Below the pieces are notes generated by a model, which worked only from the letters and a program-made list of their open reading frames with translations, was not told the DNA's origin and did no database searches. From Deltaproteobacteria bacterium (GTDB lineage Bacteria > Myxococcota_A > Polyangia > JACPQR01): a stretch of DNA of 64,000 nucleotides. Position 1 is the first letter of the stretch, and every line of letters begins with the position of its first letter. The DNA lies in NCBI GenBank assembly GCA_016190375.1, contig JACPQR010000115.1, positions 62,001 through 126,000 of the forward strand, given 5' to 3'. A program made the translations under genes and the position numbers. Below are positions 18,893 through 28,369 of this stretch, piece after piece.

Positions 18893-19930
18893 ATGCTCGA
18901 GGACACGGTGATCGGCCGCAGCGCCGCGCGCTTCAACCTGCAGTGGCACGTCACCCACGCCTGCGACCTCGCCTGCAAGCACTGCTACGACCGGACGAGG
19001 CTGTCCGCGACGCCGCTCGACCAGTGTCTGCGCACCCTCGACGACCTGGGATCGTTCTCGAAGGAGCGAGGCGTGCAGGCATCGGTGACCCTGACCGGCG
19101 GCAACCCCTTCTTGCATCCGCGCTTCTTCGACCTCTGCCGCGAGGTCGCGGCGAGTGGCTTTCCGCTCTCGATCCTCGGCAACCCCGTGTCCAGGGACGA
19201 GGTCCGCCGGCTCGTCGCGGTCGCACGGCCCACCTTCTTCCAGGTGAGCCTCGAGGGGCTCTGCGAGCACAACGACTCCATCCGCGGCCCGGGAACGTTC
19301 CAGTCCGTGCTCGACTTCCTGCCCGTCCTGCGCGAGGAGGGAATCAGCCCCATCGTGATGACGACCTTGACCCGGGACAACCTCGGTCAGATCGTCCCGC
19401 TCGCGCGTCTCCTCGGCGCGAGGACCGACAGGGCCACGTTCACCCGGCTCGCGCGCGTCGGCGAGGGCGCCGCCCTCACGCTGCCCACGAAGGACGAGTA
19501 CGGTGAGTTTGCGATGAATTATCTCGCGGCGCGGCGGGAGCTCGGGACTCTTGGGCTCAAGGACAACCTGCTCAACATCGTGCTCCACGCGCTGGGCCAG
19601 CCGCTCTCCGGGGGGTGCACGGGCTTCGGCTGCGGTGCCGCGTTCAACTTCGTCGCGGTGCTCCCCAACGCCGAGGTCCACGCGTGCCGCAAGTTCCCGT
19701 CGAGGATCGGCAGCCTCCTCGAGTCGCGGCTCTCCGACATCTGGGACTCGCCGGCCGCCCGGCGCCACCGGCGCGGCTGCGCCGAATGCGACGGCTGCCC
19801 GATCCGGAAGAGGTGCGGCGGCTGCCTCGCCGTTGCCCATGGGGAGGGCCTCGACCCGTCGAAGGAGCGCGACCCGCACTGCTTCATCGACGATCTCGAG
19901 GGCTTCCGCGATAAGCTCCGGGCCCGATGA
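18893..19930 (+). CDS. Radical SAM/SPASM protein, resembles SbtM (thio(seleno)oxazole peptide maturase)
   Basis: THACDLACKHCYDR; LTGGNPFLHPRFF; CTGFGCGAAFNFVAVLPNAEVHACRKFPS; CAECDGCPIRKRCGGCLA SPASM cysteines. Confidence 0.85.
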   Translation: MLEDTVIGRSAARFNLQWHVTHACDLACKHCYDRTRLSATPLDQCLRTLDDLGSFSKERGVQASVTLTGGNPFLHPRFFDLCREVAASGFPLSILGNPVSRDEVRRLVAVARPTFFQVSLEGLCEHNDSIRGPGTFQSVLDFLPVLREEGISPIVMTTLTRDNLGQIVPLARLLGARTDRATFTRLARVGEGAALTLPTKDEYGEFAMNYLAARRELGTLGLKDNLLNIVLHALGQPLSGGCTGFGCGAAFNFVAVLPNAEVHACRKFPSRIGSLLESRLSDIWDSPAARRHRRGCAECDGCPIRKRCGGCLAVAHGEGLDPSKERDPHCFIDDLEGFRDKLRAR

Positions 19931-21303
19931 AGAAGGAGACGCTGCTCGCCGGCGACGGCGCCATCGAGGTCCAGCTCCCCGACCGCGCCCGATCGGTCGG
20001 CGGAGGGTTCGGGACGAAGCTCGCGCCGCTTCCCGACCTCCAGACCGCGCTCCGCCAGGCGCTCGATCGACCGCTCGGCCTGCCCCCGATCGGCGAGCTC
20101 GCCCGGCCGGGCGCGCGGGTCACGATCGCGTTCGACGATCCGACCGTGCCCTCGTTCGGTCCCGTCCGCGAGGTGGCCATCGGGCTCATCCTCGACGACC
20201 TCGGTCGCGCCGGAGTCCCGGACGACCGCATCACGCTCCTGTGCGCGAACGCGCTGCACCGCAAGTGGACGACCGAGGAGCTGACCCAGATCCTCGGCGC
20301 GAGTCTCGTCCGTCGCTTCGAGGGGCGCCTCCTCTGTCACGACGCCGAGGATCCGGACAACCTCGTCCATCTCGGCGTCACGCCCGAGCACGGCTGGGAC
20401 GTCGAGGTCCACCGCCTCGTCGTCGAGTCGGACCTGACGATCTACGTCAACGCCCAGTGCCTCCGTGGCTTCACGGGAGGCTGGAAGTCCATCTGCGTCG
20501 GTCTGTCCACCTGGAGATCCATCCGCCAGCACCACACGCCCGACGGGATGTCCATGTCGTTCCGGAACAACCGGATGCACGCGATGCTCGACGAGATGGG
20601 CGCGCACCTCCAGGCGACGATCCGTCGGCGCGTCTTCAAGGTCGAGACGATCCTCGCGAACCTCTTCGATGCGGCGCACGTCTTCGCCGGCGGCGTGGAC
20701 GAGACGCGGGCGCGGGCGCTCGAGATCCTCGAGACCCAGTACCCGCCGCGACGCGAGGCGGCCGAGCCCGCCGACGTCGTCCTCTACGGAGTCCCGGGCT
20801 ACAGCCCCTACGCGCGGAGCTCGCGCATGAACCCGCTGCTCACGCTCGTGTCCTCGGGGCTCGGCTACTTCGGCGGATCCATCGAAGCGCTCGGCAAGCC
20901 CGGCTGCTCGGTGATCCTGGCGACACCCTGCCCCGACGAGTGGGACGAGGTCCACCACCCCTCCTACCGCGAGGTCTGGAACCGCGTGCTCGGTGCCTCG
21001 CGCGACCCCTGGGAGATCACGCGGTTGTTCGGTGACGAGTTCGCGACGCGCCCCGACTACATCGACAAGTACCGCTTCCACCACGGCTTCCACCCCATCC
21101 ACGGCATCATGGCGACGCACCCCTTGAAGCGCCTGCGCCACGCGGCCCGGGTCTTCGTGGCCGGGATCGAGAAGCCTTCGCTGGCCGAGCACCTGGGCTT
21201 CGTCCCGACCGCCACCGTCGAGGAGGCGATCGCCCGAGCCGAGGAGCTCCACGGCCGCGACTGCACCATAACCTGCGTGAGGACGACGGCCGGGCTCGGC
21301 TAG
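19927..21303 (+). CDS. LarA-like (lactate racemase domain, DUF2088) protein
   Basis: FDDPTVPSF, ANALHRKWTTEEL, GFTGGWKSI…RQHH; start overlaps radical SAM stop. Confidence 0.82.
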   Translation: MKKETLLAGDGAIEVQLPDRARSVGGGFGTKLAPLPDLQTALRQALDRPLGLPPIGELARPGARVTIAFDDPTVPSFGPVREVAIGLILDDLGRAGVPDDRITLLCANALHRKWTTEELTQILGASLVRRFEGRLLCHDAEDPDNLVHLGVTPEHGWDVEVHRLVVESDLTIYVNAQCLRGFTGGWKSICVGLSTWRSIRQHHTPDGMSMSFRNNRMHAMLDEMGAHLQATIRRRVFKVETILANLFDAAHVFAGGVDETRARALEILETQYPPRREAAEPADVVLYGVPGYSPYARSSRMNPLLTLVSSGLGYFGGSIEALGKPGCSVILATPCPDEWDEVHHPSYREVWNRVLGASRDPWEITRLFGDEFATRPDYIDKYRFHHGFHPIHGIMATHPLKRLRHAARVFVAGIEKPSLAEHLGFVPTATVEEAIARAEELHGRDCTITCVRTTAGLG

Positions 21304-21337
21304 AGACTGGTGCAGAGCTCGCTCCGTCCGCCCGAGG

Positions 21338-21925
21338 TCAGTATCCGCCTCTAGCGCGGATCACTGACCAGCTCCCACGGACGTCCCAGTCGGGGATCTC
21401 CAGGGCGAGCGCGTCCACCTCTCGATCGAGGAGCGCGAAATCGAGCACGTCGCCCGTTCTGCGCAGGACCGAGGCGGCGTCGTCGCGGTCGCGGTCGCGG
21501 GTGGCGAGGGCCTTGAAGAGCACGTAGTCCTCAGGCGTGACGAGGCGGACCACGCGGCCGCGAAAGTCGCTATCGACTGCTCGGTCGAGCGCGGCGCTCG
21601 CGTAGCGCGCGCTGCGAGGCCGGACGAGGTCGAGCACGTTCAGGCCGAGGTGCCCTTCGCCACCCAGGAGGGTGACGCGCCCGAGGGAGAGACCACCGTA
21701 CGTCGCACCGTCGAACGCCGCCAGGCAGGAGATGCCAGACTCCTCGAGCGCGCGGCATGCCGTCTCTGCCGCGAGATCGACGACCGCGATGTCGACGTCC
21801 TTCGTCTCTCGTGGCTCGCCGAAGGCAGACAGAACCAGGCCACCGTAGAAGGCGTAGCGGAGGCCGGCCGCGTCGAGCGCCTCAGCGCAAAGGAGCGCCG
21901 CGCCCGTCGGGTCGGTCAGATCCAC
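21338..21925 (-). CDS. Nucleotidyltransferase-fold protein (AbiEii/MNT-like)
   Basis: YAFYGGLVLSAFGEPRETKDVDIAV NTase motif. Confidence 0.7.
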   Translation of the reverse strand: MDLTDPTGAALLCAEALDAAGLRYAFYGGLVLSAFGEPRETKDVDIAVVDLAAETACRALEESGISCLAAFDGATYGGLSLGRVTLLGGEGHLGLNVLDLVRPRSARYASAALDRAVDSDFRGRVVRLVTPEDYVLFKALATRDRDRDDAASVLRRTGDVLDFALLDREVDALALEIPDWDVRGSWSVIRARGGY

Positions 21926-22064
21926 TTCGGCGTTTCTCCAGGATCCGGTCCCCCATCGCGCGCCACTCTCGCGTCGCCTGGCGCAGCATGGTGCGAATCT
22001 TCGCCCCCTCCTCCAGCCGGTGTGCGAGCTCCTCGCGACTCATGCTCACCGAGCCAGTATACAC
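21882..22064 (-). CDS. Small hypothetical protein, possible partner of the nucleotidyltransferase
   Basis: 60-aa ORF (MYTGSVSMSREELAHRLEEGAKIRTMLRQ…) overlapping the NTase start. Confidence 0.45.
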   Translation of the reverse strand: MYTGSVSMSREELAHRLEEGAKIRTMLRQATREWRAMGDRILEKRRSGSDRPDGRGAPLR

Positions 22065-22648
22065 GGTCTCCGGCCAGTGCTCCTCGTCGCGGCTCGGGCC
22101 CCGTGCTCATCCCGAGCGTCGGCGCCTTCCCGCGCCCGTTCCTGACACGGTAGTACCAGGAGGCTAGCGCAGAGCTCCGAACCGAGCGCGCCTTCGGTTC
22201 GGCGGTCGAGGCTGCCCGCGCGAGCTCGATCCTGAGCGCCGACGGTGACGGCTCCCGCAACGCTTGCGGCCCGCAGTGGCCCGGGCGGCCACCGAGCGCA
22301 GATGCTTCGGCCGGGAGGTCGGGGCCGCGAGCGTAGCGGTCGCCGGCATCTCGGGGGCCAAACCCGGCAAGGACCGGTGGATCGGGCCTTGACCGCCGGT
22401 CGGCCGGCGGTGAGGGGACGAGGTCAACAAGTTCACGAAAGCAGTCGACGTCGTCCGGGGGACCCGTCGCGCAACAGATTCGGCATGGACCCCCTGCGAC
22501 GCAGAAACTGCGCGGGGATCTGGAAGAACGTCCGGTCGTTCCCGGGTCCCAGTCTTGCTTCTCTCCGTTCGACCATGAGGGAATCGGAAGCAAGACGAGC
22601 GTATCGCGCAAGCATTGCGCGCCCGTCTTGCGTTCCTCGCCGAGGCTG

Positions 22649-24055
22649 ATGGGCGAGCGGGTCCTGGTGATCGAGGACGATCGGGCGGCCCGGGAGGAAA
22701 TCGTCCGGCTCCTCGTCGAGCGAGGGCACGAGGCCGAGGGGATGGGCGACGGCGATGCCGCGCTCGCCGCCGCTCGAAGCGGACACCACTCGGTCGTCGT
22801 GGCGAATCTGGACCCCCCGGGGAGCGACCACCTCGCGCTCCTCGTGAGCCTGCGCGCGCTCGAGCCGGACGCGGGAATCCTCGTGGTGACCGAGCTCGCC
22901 CGAGCGCAGACCCGGTTCGCCGGCGAAGCGCTGCGCCTCGGCGCCCTCGAGCTTCTCGCCGGGCCGGTCGGGCCGGACGAGATCGTGCGCAGGGTGGAGT
23001 CACTGGCCAGGATTCGCGAGCTGACTCGCGAGAACGCGAGGCTCAGGCAACAGATCGTCGGGCGGACCGACCTTCAGGCCATCGTGGGGTCCTCGCCCGC
23101 CATGAAGATCGTGCGCGAGTGGATCGAGCGAGCGGCCGCGGCAGCTTCGAACGTGCTCGTGACCGGCGAGAGCGGCACCGGCAAGGAGCTCGTCGCGCGC
23201 GCGATCCACGCCGCCGGCCCCCTGCGCGACCGACCCTTCCTCGCGGTCAACGTCGCCGCGATCGCACTGCAGCGCGCCGGCCAGGGCGGCGGCGCGGTCC
23301 AGGCGGATCTGTTCGAGCTCCGACTGTTCGGTCACGAGAAGGGAGCCTTCTCGGGCGCCATACGGAGCGATGGCGCTCTCGGGGCGGCGGCGGGCGGGAT
23401 CCTCTTCCTCGACGAGGTCGCGGAGCTGCCGCTGCAGGCGCAGGCCAAGCTGCTCGGCGCGATCGAGGAGAAGCAGTTCTTCCCGAGCGGGAGCGATCGG
23501 CCCGTGCCAGCGGCCGTGCGAGTGATCGCCGCGACGAGCCGCGACATCGAGACGATGGTGGAGCGCGGGACGTTCCGCGACGACCTGTATTACCGTCTCA
23601 ACGTCGTACGCATCCGCGTCCCGCCGCTCCGCGAGCGGCCCGCGGACATACCTGCCCTGGCGGCGGACCTCTTGCGCCTCCACGCGGGCGACATGGGACG
23701 GCGCGCACCCAGCATCGAGCCCGAGGCGCTGCAGCTATTGATGGCGCACGAGTGGAAGGGGAACGTGCGCGAGCTCTCGAACGTCCTGGAGAGGGCGCTC
23801 CTTCTTTGCCCCGACGACCGCATCGCGGTCGAGGCGCTGCCCCGCGACGTCGCCACGAGGACCACCGCGCCGCCCACGCCGCTGCGCGCCGCCGTCGCGG
23901 ACTTCGAGAGGCGACACATCGCGTGGGTCCTCGACCTCGCCGGCGGTAATCGCGAGCGCGCCGCCAGGCTCCTCGGCCTGTCGCCCGCGACCCTCTACCG
24001 TCGTCTCGACCGCCTGGGGCTCTCGCGCGGCAGAGCCCTCAACGGTCACCCGTAG
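22649..24055 (+). CDS. Sigma-54-dependent activator with degenerate receiver domain
   Basis: VTGESGTGKELVARAIH, FGHEKGAFSGA, ILFLDEVAELPLQAQAKLL, FRDDLYYRLNV, Fis-type HTH; receiver lacks phospho-Asp. Confidence 0.9.
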   Translation: MGERVLVIEDDRAAREEIVRLLVERGHEAEGMGDGDAALAAARSGHHSVVVANLDPPGSDHLALLVSLRALEPDAGILVVTELARAQTRFAGEALRLGALELLAGPVGPDEIVRRVESLARIRELTRENARLRQQIVGRTDLQAIVGSSPAMKIVREWIERAAAAASNVLVTGESGTGKELVARAIHAAGPLRDRPFLAVNVAAIALQRAGQGGGAVQADLFELRLFGHEKGAFSGAIRSDGALGAAAGGILFLDEVAELPLQAQAKLLGAIEEKQFFPSGSDRPVPAAVRVIAATSRDIETMVERGTFRDDLYYRLNVVRIRVPPLRERPADIPALAADLLRLHAGDMGRRAPSIEPEALQLLMAHEWKGNVRELSNVLERALLLCPDDRIAVEALPRDVATRTTAPPTPLRAAVADFERRHIAWVLDLAGGNRERAARLLGLSPATLYRRLDRLGLSRGRALNGHP

Positions 24056-26219
24056 CGCGCCGGCCGTCGGCGGACAACCGCTCCACCCGGCACACGGTCG
24101 AGCGCAGCGCCGGAAAGCCGGAGATCGGGTCGAGCGCATCGCCGTCGGTCAGCTCGTTGGCGCTCGCTTCGGGCCAGCCGCTCGGGATGACGACGGTCGT
24201 CCGCTCCACCGCCCGGTCGACGCGGGCTCGAAGCTCGATCCGGCCCCGCCCGGACACGACGGCCACGCGGTCGCCGTCCTCGACGCCGAGCCCGGCCGCG
24301 ACCTCCGGATGGATCCGGGCCAGGGGCTCCGGCATCTTCGCCGCGACCGACGGGATCTGCCTGAACTGCGAGTTGATGTACGCGCGCGTCCTCGGGCCGC
24401 TCACGAGCCACAGCGGGAACCGGGCGCTGGTGCGCGCGGAGGGAGCGGTCCAGCGGGGCAACGGGTCGTGGCCGAAACGCTGCATCGTCTCGCTGTACAG
24501 CTCGACCTTTCCGCTGGCCGTCGGGAAACGCGGGGCCTCCCGGTCGCCTCCGGGATCGGGCATGAGCGTGTGCTCCGGGTCGCGCATGAAGGGCACGTGC
24601 CTCGCCTCGAGCGCCTCGGACAGGCTCTGCCACGGAAAGTACCGCCCGAGCCCGAGCTCGCGCGCGAGATCGAAGACGATCCTCCAGTCGGGCCGGCTCT
24701 CGTGCTGCTCCCCGACGAGACCGCGCTTCGCGACGCGATCGTCGCGGCCCCGGACGCTCGGCGCCTCGGCGAACGTGCATGCCGGCAGCACGTAGTCCGA
24801 ACGCGACGCGGTCTCGGTGAGGAACGGATCGATCGTGACCAGAAGATCGAGCCGATCGTAGGCGCGCCGCAGCCTCCTCGAATCCGGGTACGTCACGAGC
24901 GTGTTGCAGCCGAAGAGGAACAGTGCCCTGAGCGGATACGGTCGTCCCTCGAGCATCGCCCGCGGGAAGAGGTTCGCCTGCGCCTGGCGGTTGTAGACGT
25001 GAAAGAGGGGCCGCTCGTCCCACCCGATCGGCTTGTCGGCGACGGGCGGCGGCGCCGGCTCTGGAGTGGTCATCCGCCACAGGGCCGGCAACGGCTCCTC
25101 GCGGAAATGGGGACCGGGGCGGGTCATGAGGGCCGGCCCGCCGGGCGCGTCGAGGTTGCCACAGATCGCCTGGAGCGACGCCACCGCGCGCACCGTCTGG
25201 ATCCCGTTCTCGTGGTGCTCGATCCCCAGGCCGTCCCAGACCTGCGACGGTCCCGAGCCGGCGAAGATCGTCGCTGCGCGGACGATGTCGCCCTCGGCGA
25301 GCCCCGTGAGGCTCGCGACCCGGTCGGTCGGGTACTCCTCGGCGAGCCGCGCGAGCTCGCCGAAGCCGACGGTGTGCGCGTCGACGAACGCGCTGTCGTG
25401 AAGCCCGTCCCGGACGATCACGTGGATCATCCCCAGCGCCAGCGCGCCGTCCGTCCCGGGCCTGACCTGGAGGTGAAGGGTCGCCCGCTCGGCGAGCTCG
25501 GTGCGCACCGGGTCGATGACAATCAGATTCTTGCCGCGGAGCGCGTTCGCGGCGACGGCATGGGCGAAGGGGGGCGCCGCGAGCGTCGGGTTCGCTCCCC
25601 ACACGACGAGAGTTCGGCAGCCCCTGAGATCAGGGTGGAAGTTCGAGCCCGCGACGATCGTCCTGCCCATCCGGCCGGCTGCCTCGCACAGGGTCGTCGT
25701 CGTCGCCAGGTTGGGAGTCCCGAAGGCCTGGCAGAAGCGGTGGAGCATGCCGATGAGCGGGCTTCGCACGAAGGGCCACCCGGTCTGCAGCGCCAGTGCC
25801 CGCGCGCCGTGGCGCGCCTTCACGCGCCGCAACCGCTCCGCGATCTCGCCGAGCGCCTCTTCCCAGGAGACCTCGTCGAACGAAGTCCCCGAGCGCTTCA
25901 GCGGCCGGCGAACCCTCTCGGTGGAGTGGACGATCTCCGGGAGAGCTTGGCCGTTCAGGCACAGAAAGCCCCTCGTCGCGGAGTCGAGATCGCCCTCGAC
26001 CCGGACGAGCTCGTCACCGCGAGTCGTCGCGACCAGGCCGCAGTGCATCGTGCACAGCCGGCAAGGCCCGCGAGCCGTCCGATCCGCGGACGCATCGCGG
26101 CCGATCAGCGACAGGCCTCCTGCCGCCGCGAACAGCCCCGACACCTGCGCGGCCTTCAGGAGCTCGCGGCGCGTCATCCTGAAGGGCCGGACCTTCCTCG
26201 TCGGCTTCCGCTCGTTCAT
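24039..26219 (-). CDS. Molybdopterin oxidoreductase (CISM family), Tat-like signal, 4Fe-4S
   Basis: MTRRELLKAAQVSGL; CRLCTMHCGLVATTRGDELVRVEGDLDSATRGFLCLNG; molybdopterin-domain motifs. Confidence 0.92.
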   Translation of the reverse strand: MNERKPTRKVRPFRMTRRELLKAAQVSGLFAAAGGLSLIGRDASADRTARGPCRLCTMHCGLVATTRGDELVRVEGDLDSATRGFLCLNGQALPEIVHSTERVRRPLKRSGTSFDEVSWEEALGEIAERLRRVKARHGARALALQTGWPFVRSPLIGMLHRFCQAFGTPNLATTTTLCEAAGRMGRTIVAGSNFHPDLRGCRTLVVWGANPTLAAPPFAHAVAANALRGKNLIVIDPVRTELAERATLHLQVRPGTDGALALGMIHVIVRDGLHDSAFVDAHTVGFGELARLAEEYPTDRVASLTGLAEGDIVRAATIFAGSGPSQVWDGLGIEHHENGIQTVRAVASLQAICGNLDAPGGPALMTRPGPHFREEPLPALWRMTTPEPAPPPVADKPIGWDERPLFHVYNRQAQANLFPRAMLEGRPYPLRALFLFGCNTLVTYPDSRRLRRAYDRLDLLVTIDPFLTETASRSDYVLPACTFAEAPSVRGRDDRVAKRGLVGEQHESRPDWRIVFDLARELGLGRYFPWQSLSEALEARHVPFMRDPEHTLMPDPGGDREAPRFPTASGKVELYSETMQRFGHDPLPRWTAPSARTSARFPLWLVSGPRTRAYINSQFRQIPSVAAKMPEPLARIHPEVAAGLGVEDGDRVAVVSGRGRIELRARVDRAVERTTVVIPSGWPEASANELTDGDALDPISGFPALRSTVCRVERLSADGRRATGDR

Positions 26220-26788
26220 GGAACCAGCGCCCCCCCCGCGGGCGCGATGCGGATCGCGTGCGCGTCGGTCGGGCAAGCCTCCTCGCACAGGCCGCAGCCG
26301 ACGCAGGCGTCGGCGACGAAGACCGGCGCCTGCCTCGGTCCCTTGAGCTCGATGGCGGAGTCCGGGTACGGGCAGGCGTAGTAGCAGAGCCGGCAGACGC
26401 CGCGGCCGCTGTACGGCAGGCACCGGCCGCGATCCAGCCTCGGGCTGCCCATCCGCAGGGTCTTCTGCGCCTCGGCGAGGTCGGTGGTGACGGGCTCGAG
26501 CGCGCCCGTGGGGCAGACCTCGGTGCACTTCATGCACAGGATGCAGGCGCGCGAGTGCGCGTCGATGAAGGGAGTGTCGCTCGAGCGCAAGTCGAGGACG
26601 CTGTCGAAGAGGATCGCCTTCGGCGGGCAGACCTCGGCGCAGCGGAAGCAGCGGATGCACTTGGCGTCGAACTCGCGCGGCGGGCGCGCGCCTGGTGGAC
26701 GCAGCCGCGCCTCGCTCCTGGTCGGCCAGAAGCCGAGCGTCAGGCCCGCGAGCCCGCCGAACGCCACGAGCGCGTCACGCCGATTCAC
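26216..26788 (-). CDS. NapG-like 4Fe-4S ferredoxin-type protein
   Basis: Multiple CxxCxxCxxxCP clusters (CIRCFRCAEVCP, CILCMKCTEVCP, CVGCGLCEEACP). Confidence 0.88.
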   Translation of the reverse strand: MNRRDALVAFGGLAGLTLGFWPTRSEARLRPPGARPPREFDAKCIRCFRCAEVCPPKAILFDSVLDLRSSDTPFIDAHSRACILCMKCTEVCPTGALEPVTTDLAEAQKTLRMGSPRLDRGRCLPYSGRGVCRLCYYACPYPDSAIELKGPRQAPVFVADACVGCGLCEEACPTDAHAIRIAPAGGALVP

Positions 26789-27767
26789 GTCCGACTCCCT
26801 TCGCCGGCGTGGTCGCCCGGGCTCTCGGATGGAGGAGCGGCGGCGTTCCGAACCCGATCGCCAGCGCGTCCGTGGGGCATGACGCGACGCACTTGCCGCA
26901 GCGGTCACAGCCCGCGTCGACGCGGTCGGTCATGGGCTCCTGAAGCATGTTGCAGACCTGATCGCACAGTCCGCAGTCGGTGCAGGCGCTCGCCGTCCTC
27001 TTCACCACGACGGGCGACAGCGCGCCGAAGAGGGCGAACATCGCCCCACCCGGGCAGAGGTACCGGCAGAAGCCCGCGCGCGAGACGAACGTGTCGAAGA
27101 CGAACGCGCCGCCGAGGATGACCGCACCAGCGCCGAGGCCGCCATAGAACACCGCGCGGAAGGCCTCGCGGCCGATCACGGCCGGCGGGTAGACGAGCGG
27201 CAGGATCTGGCTCCCTGTCGCCGCGCTGGCGACGAGCAGCACCCCGAGCACGGCGAACGCGGACCGCTTGGGAAGCGGGACGTCGCGCGTGCGAAAGCCG
27301 AGCCGCGCCAGGAGCGAGCGCATCGCGTTCGACGCGGCGAGGATCGGAAGGTACGGACAGAGCCAGCCGCAGAAGAAACGACCGAAGAGAACGACGAGCA
27401 CGGCGACGATGATCGAGGCGATCCCGAGCTGCGCGCTCGGCCCGGCCGAGACGAGCACCGCGAAGGCCAGGACCGGATCGAGGAGCTCCAGCCCGACGAT
27501 CGCGATAGAGGTCGGCGCGCCGACGAGCGGCGGCGCCCAGTCGGGAAACCCGATCGCCTCGCCGATCACGGCCCATCGGCCACCCCGCGCGAGCCCCTCG
27601 CTCTGCGCCTCGATGCTCCTCAGGTGCCAGACCGGAAGCGCAAACGTCAAGGCGCACGAGATGAACAGACAAGCCCGGCGCAGCCGCTGATACTTGCGCC
27701 CGGTCCGGAGCCGGATGTCCGCCGGCTCGATCAGCCGCAGCCGGACCTTGCCGCCCGCAGACGCCAT
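26775..27767 (-). CDS. NapH-like membrane 4Fe-4S protein
   Basis: TM segments with FFCGWLCPY and FCRYLCPGG, plus CTDCGLCDQVCN and CDRCGKCVASCP. Confidence 0.88.
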   Translation of the reverse strand: MASAGGKVRLRLIEPADIRLRTGRKYQRLRRACLFISCALTFALPVWHLRSIEAQSEGLARGGRWAVIGEAIGFPDWAPPLVGAPTSIAIVGLELLDPVLAFAVLVSAGPSAQLGIASIIVAVLVVLFGRFFCGWLCPYLPILAASNAMRSLLARLGFRTRDVPLPKRSAFAVLGVLLVASAATGSQILPLVYPPAVIGREAFRAVFYGGLGAGAVILGGAFVFDTFVSRAGFCRYLCPGGAMFALFGALSPVVVKRTASACTDCGLCDQVCNMLQEPMTDRVDAGCDRCGKCVASCPTDALAIGFGTPPLLHPRARATTPAKGVGRESA

Positions 27768-27798
27768 CGCCGCCGTAGACTAACCGGTTTCGGCGATG

Positions 27799-27812
27799 AT
27801 GACAACAGTCAT
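27799..27812. promoter_or_regulatory. ATGACAACAGTCAT: candidate Crp/Fnr-type operator upstream of NapH-like operon
   Basis: TGAC-N4-GTCA, 32 bp upstream of the NapH start; matches three other sites. Confidence 0.65.
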
Positions 27813-27868
27813 GCCGCCGACGCGACCCCGTTGTCCGGCGGGTGCCCCCAAGAAGTTGCGTGCGGGAT

Positions 27869-28345
27869 CTACGCGCCGCAGCGCCGGAGCAGCTCCACGC
27901 GCTCCTCCTCGGAGGTCACGCGGTCGAGCGTGGGGTAGAGGATCAGCCGCTCGCGCAGGTCGTGGTGCTCGACCAGGCCCTTGAAGGGCGCCTCCTCGTC
28001 GAGGAGCGCGATCACCTCGCGGGTCGCCGGTGGTCGGCCCGAGCGCGCGAGCTCGGCGAGGCGATCGCGGAAGCGTCTCAGGAACCGGAGCATCTTGCGG
28101 TGCTCGCCGGTGAAGAGCTCGGCGGGCCCGCGGGGGACCTCGCCCGCACGCTCGTAGATGGGCATCAGGATCTCTTCCTCGGCGCGCATGTGGGCGCTGA
28201 GGTCGAGCTCGTACTCGGCGAGTCGCGCCTTCGCGAGGGCCAGGTCCCCGGCGAGGAGCGCCTCCTGGTGCAGGAGGAACAGCTCGCTCAGCCTTTCGTG
28301 GACGCCGACGAGCTTCAGGAAGGTCGGAGGCTCCGTTGTGCCCAC
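27869..28345 (-). CDS. Hemerythrin HHE-domain protein
   Basis: LSAHMRAEEEILMPIYE, GEHRKMLRFL, LVEHHDLRERLILYPTLD. Confidence 0.9.
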   Translation of the reverse strand: MGTTEPPTFLKLVGVHERLSELFLLHQEALLAGDLALAKARLAEYELDLSAHMRAEEEILMPIYERAGEVPRGPAELFTGEHRKMLRFLRRFRDRLAELARSGRPPATREVIALLDEEAPFKGLVEHHDLRERLILYPTLDRVTSEEERVELLRRCGA

Positions 28346-28369
28346 GAACGGAATGCTACGCGATGCTTC

